From Rhodococcus sp. HNM0563 (lineage in GTDB: Bacteria > Actinomycetota > Actinomycetes > Mycobacteriales > Mycobacteriaceae), in NCBI RefSeq assembly GCF_012726195.1, contig NZ_JAASAF010000005.1:310001-374000 (forward strand): a stretch of 64,000 nt of DNA, given 5' to 3'. Made by a program: the position numbers and the translations under genes. The notes below the pieces were generated by a model. That model did not search any database and was not told the origin of the DNA. It worked only from the letters and a program-made list of their open reading frames with translations. Shown here piece after piece: positions 27,744 through 35,427 of the stretch. How positions within the stretch are numbered: the first letter of the stretch is position 1; each line of letters starts with the position of its first letter.

Positions 27744-27785
27744 CACACCGCTCCCGGTGAATGATCTCCCGCCGGGGGCGGTGTG
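27744..27785 (+). terminator. Hairpin after the cargo operon
   Basis: Fourteen-base arms (27744-27757 and 27772-27785) with one mismatch and a 14-nt loop lie 94 nt after the Schlafen-like stop. A smaller repeat, GACACCC/GGGTGTC (27687-27693, 27715-27721), precedes it. Together they are likely to end transcription of the cargo genes before the next plus-strand gene. Confidence 0.5.
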
Positions 27786-27835
27786 TCGTTTCAGGCCGAT
27801 ATGTCAGAGCGCGTCGATACAGTTCGAGGGTGACG

Positions 27836-28705
27836 ATGAACGCTGACCATGCCCTGGAAGTCTGCCGAGACCGAGTAGCCCACGCCGCCGAGATTCGCTC
27901 CACGATCGGGTCCACATGGAACGAGTACATCGAGCAGGTTCCACGTCGGTTCGTGCTGAAACCGGGCCGCGACGATGACCACCGGATCGTCGCCGTTGAG
28001 ACCTTCGAGCGGATGCCGGTTCGCCTGAGCACGTTGTTCGGTGAGTGGCTGTACGAGCTGCGCGCAGCGCTCGACGGTGCGGTCTACTTCATGGCCGTGC
28101 GTGACAGCGGTCAGAACCCGCCGCCGAATGAGCGCGGGTTGATGTTCCCGACTTTCGACGACGCTGCGAAGTTTGACGACAAGAGCCATCGCGGGCGATT
28201 AAAGGCGCTCTCTGACAACAGCTTCGACCTTCTTAGGCATGTTCAACCGTTCAATGCCCGACCCGACCACCTCGGTAACGTCCTGTGGTGGCTCGACGAG
28301 TTGGCGCGGATCGACAGGCACCGCTACGGCCACGCCCTCGCGGCACACGCTGACCACATCAGGGTCGGGGTATCGCCTCCACTAGAGATGGCCGAGAGCT
28401 ACTTACCACCCACCCCAGCGGCCCCGATCGTCGTCGATGAGACACAGCCCGTACCGATTATCGAGGTCAAGGCACCCTCGGGGTGGGACGACGTGGAGTT
28501 CCAGCAGCACCTGGCGATTGACGATGGCTGGTCGAGCTTCATCGACGTGCCCGAGTGGCGGTCTCGGGCCGCGAAGCTGTTGCGTGGGCTGACACTCGAA
28601 AAGCGTATGTACGCCTGCGAGATCTTCGTCCTCGACGACATCATCGAGCCGTTGGTGACGGGGACAGCGACGCTGCCCGACCCGAACGACGAGGACGCAG
28701 CATAG
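27836..28705 (+). CDS. Protein of unknown function, element-borne
   Basis: A 289-residue soluble protein that I do not recognise. The ATG at 27836 is chosen for a GAGGG ribosome site 7 nt upstream; the longer frame would run back through the hairpin region. Visible features are an N-terminal helix-rich part (MNADHALEVCRDRVAHAAEI), ERMPVRLSTLFGEWLYELRAALDGAVYF, and a Pro-rich link near residue 205. It is convergent with the peptidase-like gene: the stop codons are separated by a single base. A possible cargo or regulatory gene. Confidence 0.6.
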   Translation: MNADHALEVCRDRVAHAAEIRSTIGSTWNEYIEQVPRRFVLKPGRDDDHRIVAVETFERMPVRLSTLFGEWLYELRAALDGAVYFMAVRDSGQNPPPNERGLMFPTFDDAAKFDDKSHRGRLKALSDNSFDLLRHVQPFNARPDHLGNVLWWLDELARIDRHRYGHALAAHADHIRVGVSPPLEMAESYLPPTPAAPIVVDETQPVPIIEVKAPSGWDDVEFQQHLAIDDGWSSFIDVPEWRSRAAKLLRGLTLEKRMYACEIFVLDDIIEPLVTGTATLPDPNDEDAA

Positions 28706-28706
28706 C

Positions 28707-29240
28707 TCAGGCCCTCACGCCCGCTGGGGTGATGCCGAAGGTGCCCGGCGTCGCACCGCTGCGGATATTGGCGAGTGCGAACGCCCGGGCGTCGAGGTCG
28801 TCGGCGGGTAGGAACAGCGCCTTGTCGACGTCGGTCTGCGAGATCTCGCGCTCGGCGTACAGGACTCGCGCGAGGCCGGTGATGCTCGGCCAGCAAGTCG
28901 CCACCAATCGGGGCACCGCACCGCTGTGGTCGCCTGCCTCGCGGATCGCTCGGGCGTCGTGGGTGTTTCGCGCCATCACCATCCGCAACCCGCGCGGTGT
29001 GGGTGGGCCGCCGTGGCGGGCGAACGCCTCGGCGTAGACGCCACCGAACAGAATGTCGGCGCGGCGCTGGCTGGTGACGCGGGTGCTGTACTCGGTGAGC
29101 CCGGCGCGTTCGGGATCATCCGGTGTCACCACCGCCCGGTCGATGGTCGCGCCGAAGATCGTCGCGACCACACAGTGACCGCTCTCGTGAAGCGCCGTCA
29201 GCATTTCCTCACGGGCGGTCGGGGTCATCACGGTTGTCAC
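28707..29240 (-). CDS. Peptidase M41-like zinc protein (HExGH)
   Basis: A 177-residue protein with HESGHCVVATIFGATIDRAV at the N-terminus. The HExGH motif and the strand after it match the peptidase domain of FtsH (M41) without any AAA ATPase or membrane part. LFGGVYAEAFARHG further on matches the LGGRAAE helix of that family, and a later Asp may be the third metal ligand. The GTG at 29240 is chosen because AGGAG lies 5 nt upstream; the ATG at 29228 would be 17 nt from it. It sits at the end of the minus-strand block after the possible structural gene. The role is unknown; protein processing is possible. Confidence 0.55.
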   Translation of the reverse strand: MTTVMTPTAREEMLTALHESGHCVVATIFGATIDRAVVTPDDPERAGLTEYSTRVTSQRRADILFGGVYAEAFARHGGPPTPRGLRMVMARNTHDARAIREAGDHSGAVPRLVATCWPSITGLARVLYAEREISQTDVDKALFLPADDLDARAFALANIRSGATPGTFGITPAGVRA

Positions 29241-29362
29241 AACTTCTCCTGGGGGTTGACGTTGACCGACACCCGACAACGCGGACCGTATCCAGGCCGT
29301 TGCCGGGCGTCGGGGTGGGGCGGTGCGGAAAGGACGGGACGCACTGCCCCTCGGTCAGATGG

Positions 29363-30142
29363 TCAGGGGGTGAGGGTGGCCGCTGCCACCGCCTTCTCGT
29401 AGCCAATGACGACAGATCGCTCGGCGACGGCAACGAACTGGTTGAACTTGGCCTCGATCGTCTCGCGGACCTCGACGGTATTGCGCCACCCGAACGTCGG
29501 CGAGGTACCGACGATGGTCTCGCCCAGACCCTCGACGTACCCACCGCCGAACACCCACGTGTGACCCAAGGGCGACTTGAGCACGCCGCCCGCACGGACG
29601 ATCAGGCCGTACCGGTCGGCCAGGGCAGCGAGACCAGCGGACGCGTGGATCAGGCCGACCGTGTTGGTGGCGGCGAACTGCGCCTCGATATGTCCCACCG
29701 CTGCAGCAAGATCGGTGACCGGCTCGGCGGTACCGGCGTCGGCGAGCAGCCGGGCGGCGAACTCTCGCTCGACGGCGACAGGCTCGATCAGGCGCAAGTT
29801 CTGCGCCGCCCGCTCGCGGACCTCCTGCTGGGACGGCAGAGTCAGGTCGCACTGGTCGTAGGCCCAGACCGTGTACGGGTCGAACGGGTCCGGCAGGCCG
29901 GGGCGCTCGCCGTCCTTGAGGCTGTCGCCGGGATCACCACACCACGGAGCGTCCCAGACACCGAACGCCTCCTCGCCGCCGTAATTGTGCGGGCGGACCC
30001 GAACGCCGGACGCGAGCCACCGGGGCACATCGGATGTCTGGGAGACGAACGTCGTGACCGTATAGAGACCGTCCGGCGACTGGTTGACCAGCGGTGCCTC
30101 GTACTCAACGGGGTTGAGCGTCTGTGCAACTGGGGTGGTCAT
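29363..30142 (-). CDS. Possible phage capsid-like structural protein
   Basis: A 259-residue protein. The layout, in order, is a strand-rich N-terminus with RWLASGVRVRPHNYGGEEAF, DPYTVWAYDQCDLTL, EPVAVEREFAARLL, VGLIHASAGLAALADRYGL, and GHTWVFGGGYVEGL followed by VEVRETIEAKFNQFVAVAER. I recall a similar plan (VEREFW, GVIHAPRxLA, GxGYxG, late AER) in an actinophage structural-protein family, but cannot confirm it by search. It overlaps the preceding gene by ATGA. If correct, the element may build or modify particles. Alternatives are an unrelated beta-rich protein. Confidence 0.4.
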   Translation of the reverse strand: MTTPVAQTLNPVEYEAPLVNQSPDGLYTVTTFVSQTSDVPRWLASGVRVRPHNYGGEEAFGVWDAPWCGDPGDSLKDGERPGLPDPFDPYTVWAYDQCDLTLPSQQEVRERAAQNLRLIEPVAVEREFAARLLADAGTAEPVTDLAAAVGHIEAQFAATNTVGLIHASAGLAALADRYGLIVRAGGVLKSPLGHTWVFGGGYVEGLGETIVGTSPTFGWRNTVEVRETIEAKFNQFVAVAERSVVIGYEKAVAAATLTP

Positions 30143-30819
30143 GAGTTGTCCTCCATCTGGATACCGAGGTCAGCGAGGGTGCGGCGGGCCGCTTCGGAGT
30201 CGTTCGCCGTCGTGGTGGTCGCGGTCGGGTTCTGCGCCCGATAGAACGCGGCCCGGTCGATCCGGTGATCGAGGGCGGCGGCGGCCCGGTCCAGGGCACG
30301 CAACGACTCGACGAGGGTGTCGGACGCCGAGGGCGTCGCCCGGCCAAGAAGATCCGCGAGCGGGCCGGTCAGCGGTGCGGCCATGTCGATGACGCCGGTC
30401 TGCCACGATCCGACGATGAGGGCGGCGCGGGTGATCTCGGGCGGTGCGACGGCGTGCAGGGTGCGCAGGGCGGCCCGTGCACGCTTGCGGTCGGTGTAGC
30501 CGACGCGGGCGACCTTGGCCTCGTTGACCATCTCGATGGCGGTGTCACACAGCTGCGCAACAGCATCCACGATCGCTTCGGCGGCCTCGACGTACCCAGA
30601 CGACGCCGGGCATGGCTCGTCGGTGAGCTTGTCGGCGACGGGGCCAACGATCGCGCGGACTTCGGCGGCGAGGTCGAAGTCAGCACCGTAGCGCAGGGGG
30701 CGGTAGACGAACTTGCGGCGCTGCGCTCGCAGTTCGTCCTGCGTGTGGGACTTGGCGGGCGGGTCCACGAAGGCGCGTGGCTTCACTCCGTAGCCGGTGA
30801 CACCGGGCGTGATGGTCAT
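30139..30819 (-). CDS. Unknown helical protein coupled to the capsid-like gene
   Basis: A 226-residue, mostly helical and Ala-rich protein (for example YVEAAEAIVDAVAQLCDTAIE). I do not recognise a family. The ATG at 30819 is chosen because GAGGAG lies 9 nt upstream. Its stop overlaps the capsid-like start (ATGA), so the two products are probably made together. Position before a possible capsid gene would suit a scaffold or assembly factor, but the sequence gives no direct support. Confidence 0.6.
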   Translation of the reverse strand: MTITPGVTGYGVKPRAFVDPPAKSHTQDELRAQRRKFVYRPLRYGADFDLAAEVRAIVGPVADKLTDEPCPASSGYVEAAEAIVDAVAQLCDTAIEMVNEAKVARVGYTDRKRARAALRTLHAVAPPEITRAALIVGSWQTGVIDMAAPLTGPLADLLGRATPSASDTLVESLRALDRAAAALDHRIDRAAFYRAQNPTATTTTANDSEAARRTLADLGIQMEDNS

Positions 30820-30824
30820 GGTGG

Positions 30825-31013
30825 TCAACTCCTCACGAGTCGTTGTTGTGGAGTAGGGCAAGGCAATTCGGTGGTGGAGATGCTGCGCGGCCCAGTTGCC
30901 GGTCGGTGGGCGGTGATGATCAGGGCCGTGACGGTGGCGGCGATGATGTCGCAGACCTCGCGGGCGACCCAGGCGACGACGAACGTGGCAATAGCGCCGA
31001 TCAGTGGGGCCAT
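30825..31013 (-). CDS. Small single-span membrane protein
   Basis: A 62-residue protein with one long hydrophobic segment (APLIGAIATFVVAWVAREV and on) and a polar tail. Its ATG at 31013 overlaps the stop of the upstream gene (ATGA), which supports it as a real gene. Small size and one span recall phage holin-like or membrane-anchoring proteins; this is a guess. Confidence 0.55.
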   Translation of the reverse strand: MAPLIGAIATFVVAWVAREVCDIIAATVTALIITAHRPATGPRSISTTELPCPTPQQRLVRS

Positions 31014-31294
31014 CAGAGCACCAACAGCTTTCGTGGTTCGCCGCGCTGGAGGGCGGCGGTGTTGGCGTCCTGGCACAGCCCGTCACAGAGTCCGATGTAG
31101 GGGACACCGTTGATCTTGACGACGGCGATCTCGGATCGGTCGAACAACGCGGTCACGGCCTCCTGCTTGGCCCAGAACGTGCCGTCGATCCGGCGCAGGA
31201 CCGTCGATAGTCGGATCAGGTCGTCGGCGTCGGGGTCAAGGCGGTGCAGCTGGTCGAGGATCTGGCCCTCGATGGTCGTCTCGGTGGTGGTCAT
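31013..31294 (-). CDS. Small unknown protein, element-borne
   Basis: A 93-residue acidic protein (MTTTETTIEGQILDQLHRLD...). The first half is helical; the second half contains FDRSEIAVVKINGVPYIGLC. GAGGAGACC lies just upstream of the ATG. It is the first gene of the coupled run 31294-29363 and shares ATGA with the membrane protein. No family recognised. Confidence 0.6.
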   Translation of the reverse strand: MTTTETTIEGQILDQLHRLDPDADDLIRLSTVLRRIDGTFWAKQEAVTALFDRSEIAVVKINGVPYIGLCDGLCQDANTAALQRGEPRKLLVL

Positions 31295-31346
31295 GGTCGG
31301 TCTCCTCAGGTCTCGGATAGAGGGGTCGCGGGTGGAGGCACGGGGT

Positions 31347-31580
31347 TCAGGTCATCGCTCCCACCGCCTCCTCCAGCAGATCGTCGGCGCGGTCGGGGTC
31401 GAGGTACCCGGCGGCGACTTCACGGTCGAGCGCGGCGCGCAGCCGCCACCACGACAGCGCGGCGCGGCACTCGTCGACGCGGGGGCCGGTGGTTTCACCT
31501 CGTGACGCGAGGACGCCGAGCCGGGATCTCCATGCGGCCATGGTCCGTTCGCGGGGGTGTGTGATCGCCGTGGTGCTCAT
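31347..31580 (-). CDS. Small unknown protein, element-borne
   Basis: A 77-residue basic helical protein (MSTTAITHPRERTMAAWRSR...). It ends in an acidic helix, LDPDRADDLLEEAVGAM. The ATG is at 31580, with no strong ribosome site, so it may be leaderless or translated weakly. It lies 52 nt upstream of the next minus-strand gene and probably in the same transcript. No family recognised. Confidence 0.45.
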   Translation of the reverse strand: MSTTAITHPRERTMAAWRSRLGVLASRGETTGPRVDECRAALSWWRLRAALDREVAAGYLDPDRADDLLEEAVGAMT

Positions 31581-31714
31581 GCTTGTCAGTCAAGCAAGTA
31601 GGGGTGCAAAGCCACTCGGGGCGAAAGTGCCGGCAATCGCCGAAGGGCACGGAAATTGTATTGCCGGTGTTGTCGCGGGCGTCTGAAAGTCGGTGCCGAG
31701 GGTGCAGATATGAC

Positions 31715-31789
31715 TCGACCGCCCTGCGGATCGACCGGAACCCGGCTACGGGACTTGCGAAGGTTCCGGTCGACCCGCGAGGCGGTCGA
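31715..31789. repeat. Large imperfect palindrome (28-bp arms)
   Basis: Outer arms TCGACCGCC (31715-31723) and GGCGGTCGA (31781-31789) and inner arms TCGACCGGAACC (31731-31742) and GGTTCCGGTCGA (31762-31773) are nested around a 19-nt centre; about 25 of 28 arm positions pair. The inner arms contain ACCGGAA, the core of the repeats at 34537-34739. It lies in the 249-nt gap between two minus-strand genes. It could be a terminator, a protein-binding site or a replication or packaging site. Confidence 0.65.
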
Positions 31790-31829
31790 TGTGTTGATCA
31801 TGCACCGCTGGGGTGCAGGGCAGGTCTGG

Positions 31830-32321
31830 TCAGGTGGGCGTTTCGTTGAGGCGCGTCCACGCGGCCTGCATCTCGGCGGTGACGTCGGTGCCGGTCGATC
31901 GGACCCAGCGCAGGGTCGGCTGTCGTCCGTTGACGTGGGCGACCAGGCGCGTCTGTTCGATGTCGGCGGCGTCGACCTCGCGAGCCTCGATCAGGTTGAA
32001 GTCGAGGTCGAACACGAGGAACACGGCGGTGGTGAAGTCGGTCGAGCGGAACGCGCTGAACTTCGCTGCGGTGCCTGCGGTTCGCACGCCCATCGCCTTG
32101 ACCTGGATGCGCTGACCGCCCGGCGCGGTGATGTCGTGGGACTTGGTGCTGTTGGGCTCCAGCACACCGCCGCGCGCCGCGTGGACCACCGCCTCGGCGA
32201 CGTCGCCCAACGGCTTGTTGCTGGTGCGCACGAGGCTGCGGCGGCGTAGCTCGGCGATGATCGCGGCGTCGAGCTGGAGCAGGTCTTGCACTCCCAGGGC
32301 TGTGAGGTCGACGGCGGTCAC
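31830..32321 (-). CDS. Second PD-(D/E)XK-like protein, coupled to a serine recombinase
   Basis: A 163-residue protein. The N-terminal helix KPLGDVAEAVVHAARGG is followed by KSHDITAPGGQRIQVKAMG, which fits the PD-(D/E)XK layout (Glu/Asp, Asp, Q-V-K). FSAFRSTDFTTAVFLVFD then resembles the later strands of restriction-endonuclease-like folds. The GTG start at 32321 is chosen because it overlaps the stop of the recombinase gene (GTGA). Partner or target is unknown; a role with the recombinase or in defence is inference. Confidence 0.55.
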   Translation of the reverse strand: MTAVDLTALGVQDLLQLDAAIIAELRRRSLVRTSNKPLGDVAEAVVHAARGGVLEPNSTKSHDITAPGGQRIQVKAMGVRTAGTAAKFSAFRSTDFTTAVFLVFDLDFNLIEAREVDAADIEQTRLVAHVNGRQPTLRWVRSTGTDVTAEMQAAWTRLNETPT

Positions 32322-32899
32322 TGCGGTGCGCCGCTCATGAGACGCTGGCGCGTGTTGTAGATCGTCGCACGGCTCACGCCGTACTCGGTGGCCAGCGCGG
32401 TGGCCGACTCGCCCTCGGTCAGTCGGTCGGCGACCTGACGCGCCTGGGCGTCGGACAGGGCTGCTTTGCGGCCCTTGTACTTGCCCGCTGCCTTTGCGAC
32501 GGCGATGCCCTCGCGCTGGCGCTCCAGGATCAGCGACCGCTCGAACTCGGCGACCGCGCCCATCACTGAGAGCATGAGTACCGAGCACGGGTCGGATTCG
32601 TCGCGGGTGAAGGTCATGGACTCCTTGACGAACCGGACGCTCACGCCTCGGTCGGTGAGGTCGTCGACGATCCGGCGTAGGTCGACCAGTGAGCGGGCCA
32701 GCCGGTCCATCGAGTGGACCACCAACTGGTCGCCCTCGCGCAGGTACTCCAGGCACGCGGTGAGCTGGGGGCGGTTGGTGTCTTTGCCCGAGGCGTGGTC
32801 GGTAAAAACCTTGTCGAACTCAAGCCCGTCCAGCTGTCGGGCTGTGTTCTGCTCGGTGGTCGATACCCGCTGATAGCCGATGATCTGACCCTTGCTCAT
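32318..32899 (-). CDS. Small serine recombinase (resolvase/invertase type)
   Basis: A 193-residue protein of the Tn3-resolvase/Pin-invertase family. The catalytic Ser lies in GYQRVSTTEQN near the N-terminus, HSMDRLARSLVDLRRIV contains the active-site Arg pair, and MGAVAEFERSLILERQREG is the long dimer helix. The C-terminal HTH (ESATALATEYGVSRATIYN) binds DNA. CAGGAG precedes the ATG at 32899. In this element it could resolve multimers or invert a segment; no inverted pair of crossover sites was found by eye. Confidence 0.85.
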   Translation of the reverse strand: MSKGQIIGYQRVSTTEQNTARQLDGLEFDKVFTDHASGKDTNRPQLTACLEYLREGDQLVVHSMDRLARSLVDLRRIVDDLTDRGVSVRFVKESMTFTRDESDPCSVLMLSVMGAVAEFERSLILERQREGIAVAKAAGKYKGRKAALSDAQARQVADRLTEGESATALATEYGVSRATIYNTRQRLMSGAPQ

Positions 32900-32925
32900 G
32901 CTGCGCTCCTGAGTGTCTGACTAGG

Positions 32926-32939
32926 TTCTTAGATAAGAA
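32926..32939. promoter_or_regulatory. Palindrome upstream of the small recombinase
   Basis: TTCTTA-GA-TAAGAA lies 27 nt upstream of the recombinase start. It is AT-rich, unlike its surroundings. It may be a promoter-overlapping operator or a half of the recombinase's own crossover site. Confidence 0.4.
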
Positions 32940-33035
32940 TAGACGACCGTCAAAGAACTGGCAGACGACTCTAGGTAGACGCGCGACGTGGGTGCCGCCG
33001 CCGTCTGGATTGGCTACGCCCTAAGCAGACAACGA

Positions 33036-33743
33036 CTATCGCTGATCGTCGAGACCTGGCACCGACGTCGAGATCTCGATGACCGGTCGGCGACCGCCGC
33101 CGATCGGACGTGCCAGCGGGTTGACGCCGGGGCTGTAGAACTGGCCGGGCGGCATCCGATAGGTCCGCTGCGCCGAGGTGGTCTGCTCCACCTCGACGAT
33201 CTCGGCGTCGATCACGTCCTGATCGGCCTCAGCTGCCTCCTGCTGGCTCGGGGGTACTTGGCCCTGGGGCACAGCCTCGTGGCCCGTCAGCGGCGCACTG
33301 GGCGCTGGAGCGGGGTCGTCCCACGGCTCTGGCTCATCGAGGGCATCCGGTCCGGCGATAGGCGGCAATGTCCGTTGCGGCGTTGGGGTGTCGTCGTCCT
33401 CGACCCACTGCCCGCGCAGCGCTCGCAGCGCGTCCGCCAGCTCGTGCTCAGGCAGCAGGCCCAGTCGGACGCCCCTGCGCGTCACCGTCACCCACAGCTC
33501 ATGGAACGGGTGAGCGGGGTCGGCCACGACGTCACCGAAGAACTCGACCGCCTCGGCGGCGAACTCGACGCCGATGTCGTCGGCGGACCTCTCACCGGTC
33601 GCGATGGAGCGCGAGGAGTCCAGGGACGTCTGGATGAGGGCGAGGTCGTCGGCGTCGATGGGGCGCTCGGCGACGTCGGTGGCGACGTCGTAGGCCGAGT
33701 TGATCGCGGCGGCTCGGGCTGCCTCGGTGGACTTAGTGCTCAT
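33036..33743 (-). CDS. Acidic protein of unknown function, element-borne
   Basis: A 235-residue protein. Residues 1-115 are helical (EFAAEAVEFFGDVVADPAH and on); the rest is low-complexity, rich in Pro, Ala, Asp and Glu, and probably unfolded. No family recognised. The ATG at 33743 overlaps the stop of the HTH gene upstream (ATGA), so the two are coupled and may act together. Confidence 0.6.
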   Translation of the reverse strand: MSTKSTEAARAAAINSAYDVATDVAERPIDADDLALIQTSLDSSRSIATGERSADDIGVEFAAEAVEFFGDVVADPAHPFHELWVTVTRRGVRLGLLPEHELADALRALRGQWVEDDDTPTPQRTLPPIAGPDALDEPEPWDDPAPAPSAPLTGHEAVPQGQVPPSQQEAAEADQDVIDAEIVEVEQTTSAQRTYRMPPGQFYSPGVNPLARPIGGGRRPVIEISTSVPGLDDQR

Positions 33744-34213
33744 GGTTCGACGACCTCCGCGTCAATGGTGTTGGTGTTCAGAGCTTCGAGGGTTCGCCGC
33801 CGTGCCTCCTCGATCGCCTCACGCGGCGAGGGGGCGACCACGACCTCGTGGCGCTCGGGTGAGTTGAGGCCGACGAGCTTGGCCAGCTCTGCATCCTCGG
33901 CCAGCAGCGTGCGCAGCAGCGAAGAGACCGCCGTGAAGTCATCCGCCCGCATCGCCGACGCGAGCGCCTTGGTTCCCATGCCTTGCCGGAACCGGCGGCG
34001 CTCCAAGATCTCGGCCAGCGTCGTCGGTCCGTCTGGGATCTCGTTTCGCTTGAGGTGTCGCTGGTATGCCGACTGCACCGCCCCGACGCTGCCGTAGGAC
34101 TTCTCCCGCATGATCGTGCGCCAGCTCATCCCCAGCACCGCGCGCATGTAGTAGACCTCCTCGGCCCGCTCCCGCGACTCGGCCCGCGACATTCCCTTGA
34201 TTGGACCCGCCAT
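33740..34213 (-). CDS. HTH DNA-binding protein, possible terminase-small-subunit-like
   Basis: A 157-residue protein. Residues about 15-45 (AEEVYYMRAVLGMSWRTIMR, then SVGAVQSAYQRHL) form a helix-turn-helix. Residues 60-110 are helical (LRTLLAEDAELAKLVGL). The shape, an N-terminal HTH plus an oligomerising helical part, resembles small terminase subunits or replication/partition regulators. It is divergent from the xis-repA genes across the repeat region, so it may bind there. The start at 34213 has no ribosome site, but TACAAAT 5 nt upstream suggests a leaderless message. Confidence 0.55.
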   Translation of the reverse strand: MAGPIKGMSRAESRERAEEVYYMRAVLGMSWRTIMREKSYGSVGAVQSAYQRHLKRNEIPDGPTTLAEILERRRFRQGMGTKALASAMRADDFTAVSSLLRTLLAEDAELAKLVGLNSPERHEVVVAPSPREAIEEARRRTLEALNTNTIDAEVVEP

Positions 34214-35103
34214 GCCGTATTTGTACCGCAGAAGAGTGCAACCAATAACGCCTCAGATATCGGCGTTGTGCGTTGCGGGCGTGGATGATTCAGGTCGACA
34301 CAGCTCCGGCCTCGGGCGGCCATCCGTCCGCATCGCGCGTGATCGTCGGCGAGACCGGGGGTTAGGACTACACAGCCACTCACGCTGATCGCCGTGGGTC
34401 TCGGGGAGCTGTGTTTCGTCGACAGCCTCATCGTCATCTTCACTCCTTCCTGATTGACCGCCCTCCCGTCCCCGGCCCCTACTACGTAAGGGGGCCGGAA
34501 AGACCGGGAATAAGGGGGACCTGTTCGACCGGGGAAACCGGAAACAACCGGAGAGACCGGAAACGCGCAGTTCAGCGGCTAGATCGGTAAAACCGGAAAC
34601 GACCAGGAAGGCCGGACAGAGGCGGGCAGATTCCGGTCTCCGCGACAGGCGTTTCCGGTCGACCCAAAACGCTCTGAACTGGGGGTTTCCGGTGCCTGTC
34701 CGGTCTCCCCGGTCGATTCGACCGGAAACGACCGGAAACCCTCAGTGACCAGGGCGTTCTCACCTCTGCGGCTGCGACCACTGCAACCGCGCCGAGATCG
34801 ACTGTCCCACAACGCCTATCGGTGTCGGTGTTGTCGACTCGCCAGGCGCAATGTGGCTGCCCGTGACCGGCGCGAGCGGATATAGTTGGTTCCAGTCGCA
34901 CTAGCTCCGATCTGTCCAGCAGTAGCCGGTGCGCACGCTCTGACTGGCGCGGTCGCTGACCGAGACGCGCCCGCCGGAAACTGAGCGTCACGCTAGCCGC
35001 CACGCGGGGCTTCGGCCCACCGCGCAGTGTTGACCTGAGGGTGAAGCTGGATCACCCGGCTCGGGGACCACTGCGAATTCCACGACGCACCCTGGAGTTC
35101 GCA
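34214..35103. other. 890-nt non-coding region between divergent element genes
   Basis: No convincing gene is seen here. From 34214 to 34440 there is ordinary sequence containing a purine-rich AGGAAGGAG on the minus strand ahead of a short frame that overlaps the HTH gene. From 34480 to 34740 lies the repeat cluster given separately. From 34741 to 35040 there is ordinary sequence, and from 35041 to 35103 a probable leader of the excisionase-like gene. Confidence 0.6.
34537..34739. repeat. Iteron-like cluster of seven ACCGGAAAC repeats, candidate origin
   Basis: Exact ACCGGAAAC occurs on the plus strand at 34537, 34556, 34592, 34721 and 34731. The reverse, GTTTCCGGT, occurs at 34651 and 34685. 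Degenerate forms such as ACCGGAGAG and ACCGGGAA lie between and before them. Seven exact 9-mers in about 200 bp in front of a RepA-like helicase operon look like plasmid iterons. An alternative is an operator array for the divergent HTH gene. Confidence 0.65.
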
Positions 35104-35427
35104 GTGTCTCAGACACCCAGCCCTCTTATTTCCGCGCCACAACTCGCCGAACACCTCGGCGTGGCTCCCGTGACCGTCCTTCGCCTCGTCCAGCGTGAGG
35201 GCCTGCCTGCACATCGTGTCGGCACCGGAACCGCCCGGCGCACCTATCGCTTCGACATCACCGAGGTGGACGCGTGGCTACGTGCCCGCGACAGCGGCGC
35301 ACAGCCCATGCGAGACGCCGTGCCTCACGGCCCAGACGAGTTCGTCGCCACGACGTTGGCGAAGTTCACCCCTGATGATCTGCGCCGCGCCGCCGAAGTC
35401 CTTCGCGCACTTGCCGACGCGCGATGA
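35104..35427 (+). CDS. Excisionase-like HTH protein (HTH_17/MerR-type)
   Basis: A 107-residue DNA-binding protein. LISAPQLAEHLGVAPVTVLR is an HTH of the excisionase/HTH_17 type, followed by a wing with HRVGTGTARRTYRFDITEVD. Such proteins act as recombination directionality factors or as replication regulators. The GTG at 35104 is chosen because GGAG lies 6 nt upstream; an earlier in-frame ATG at 35041 has no ribosome site. The stop overlaps the repA-like start (ATGA). Confidence 0.65.
   Translation: MSQTPSPLISAPQLAEHLGVAPVTVLRLVQREGLPAHRVGTGTARRTYRFDITEVDAWLRARDSGAQPMRDAVPHGPDEFVATTLAKFTPDDLRRAAEVLRALADAR

Noticed and set aside
34126..34443. A minus-strand frame with AGGAAGGAG 6 nt before an ATG, running into the HTH gene
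   Set aside because: The ribosome site is good, but the frame overlaps the HTH gene by 88 nt in another frame and its protein is low-complexity with no domain. A short leader peptide is possible but not supported.
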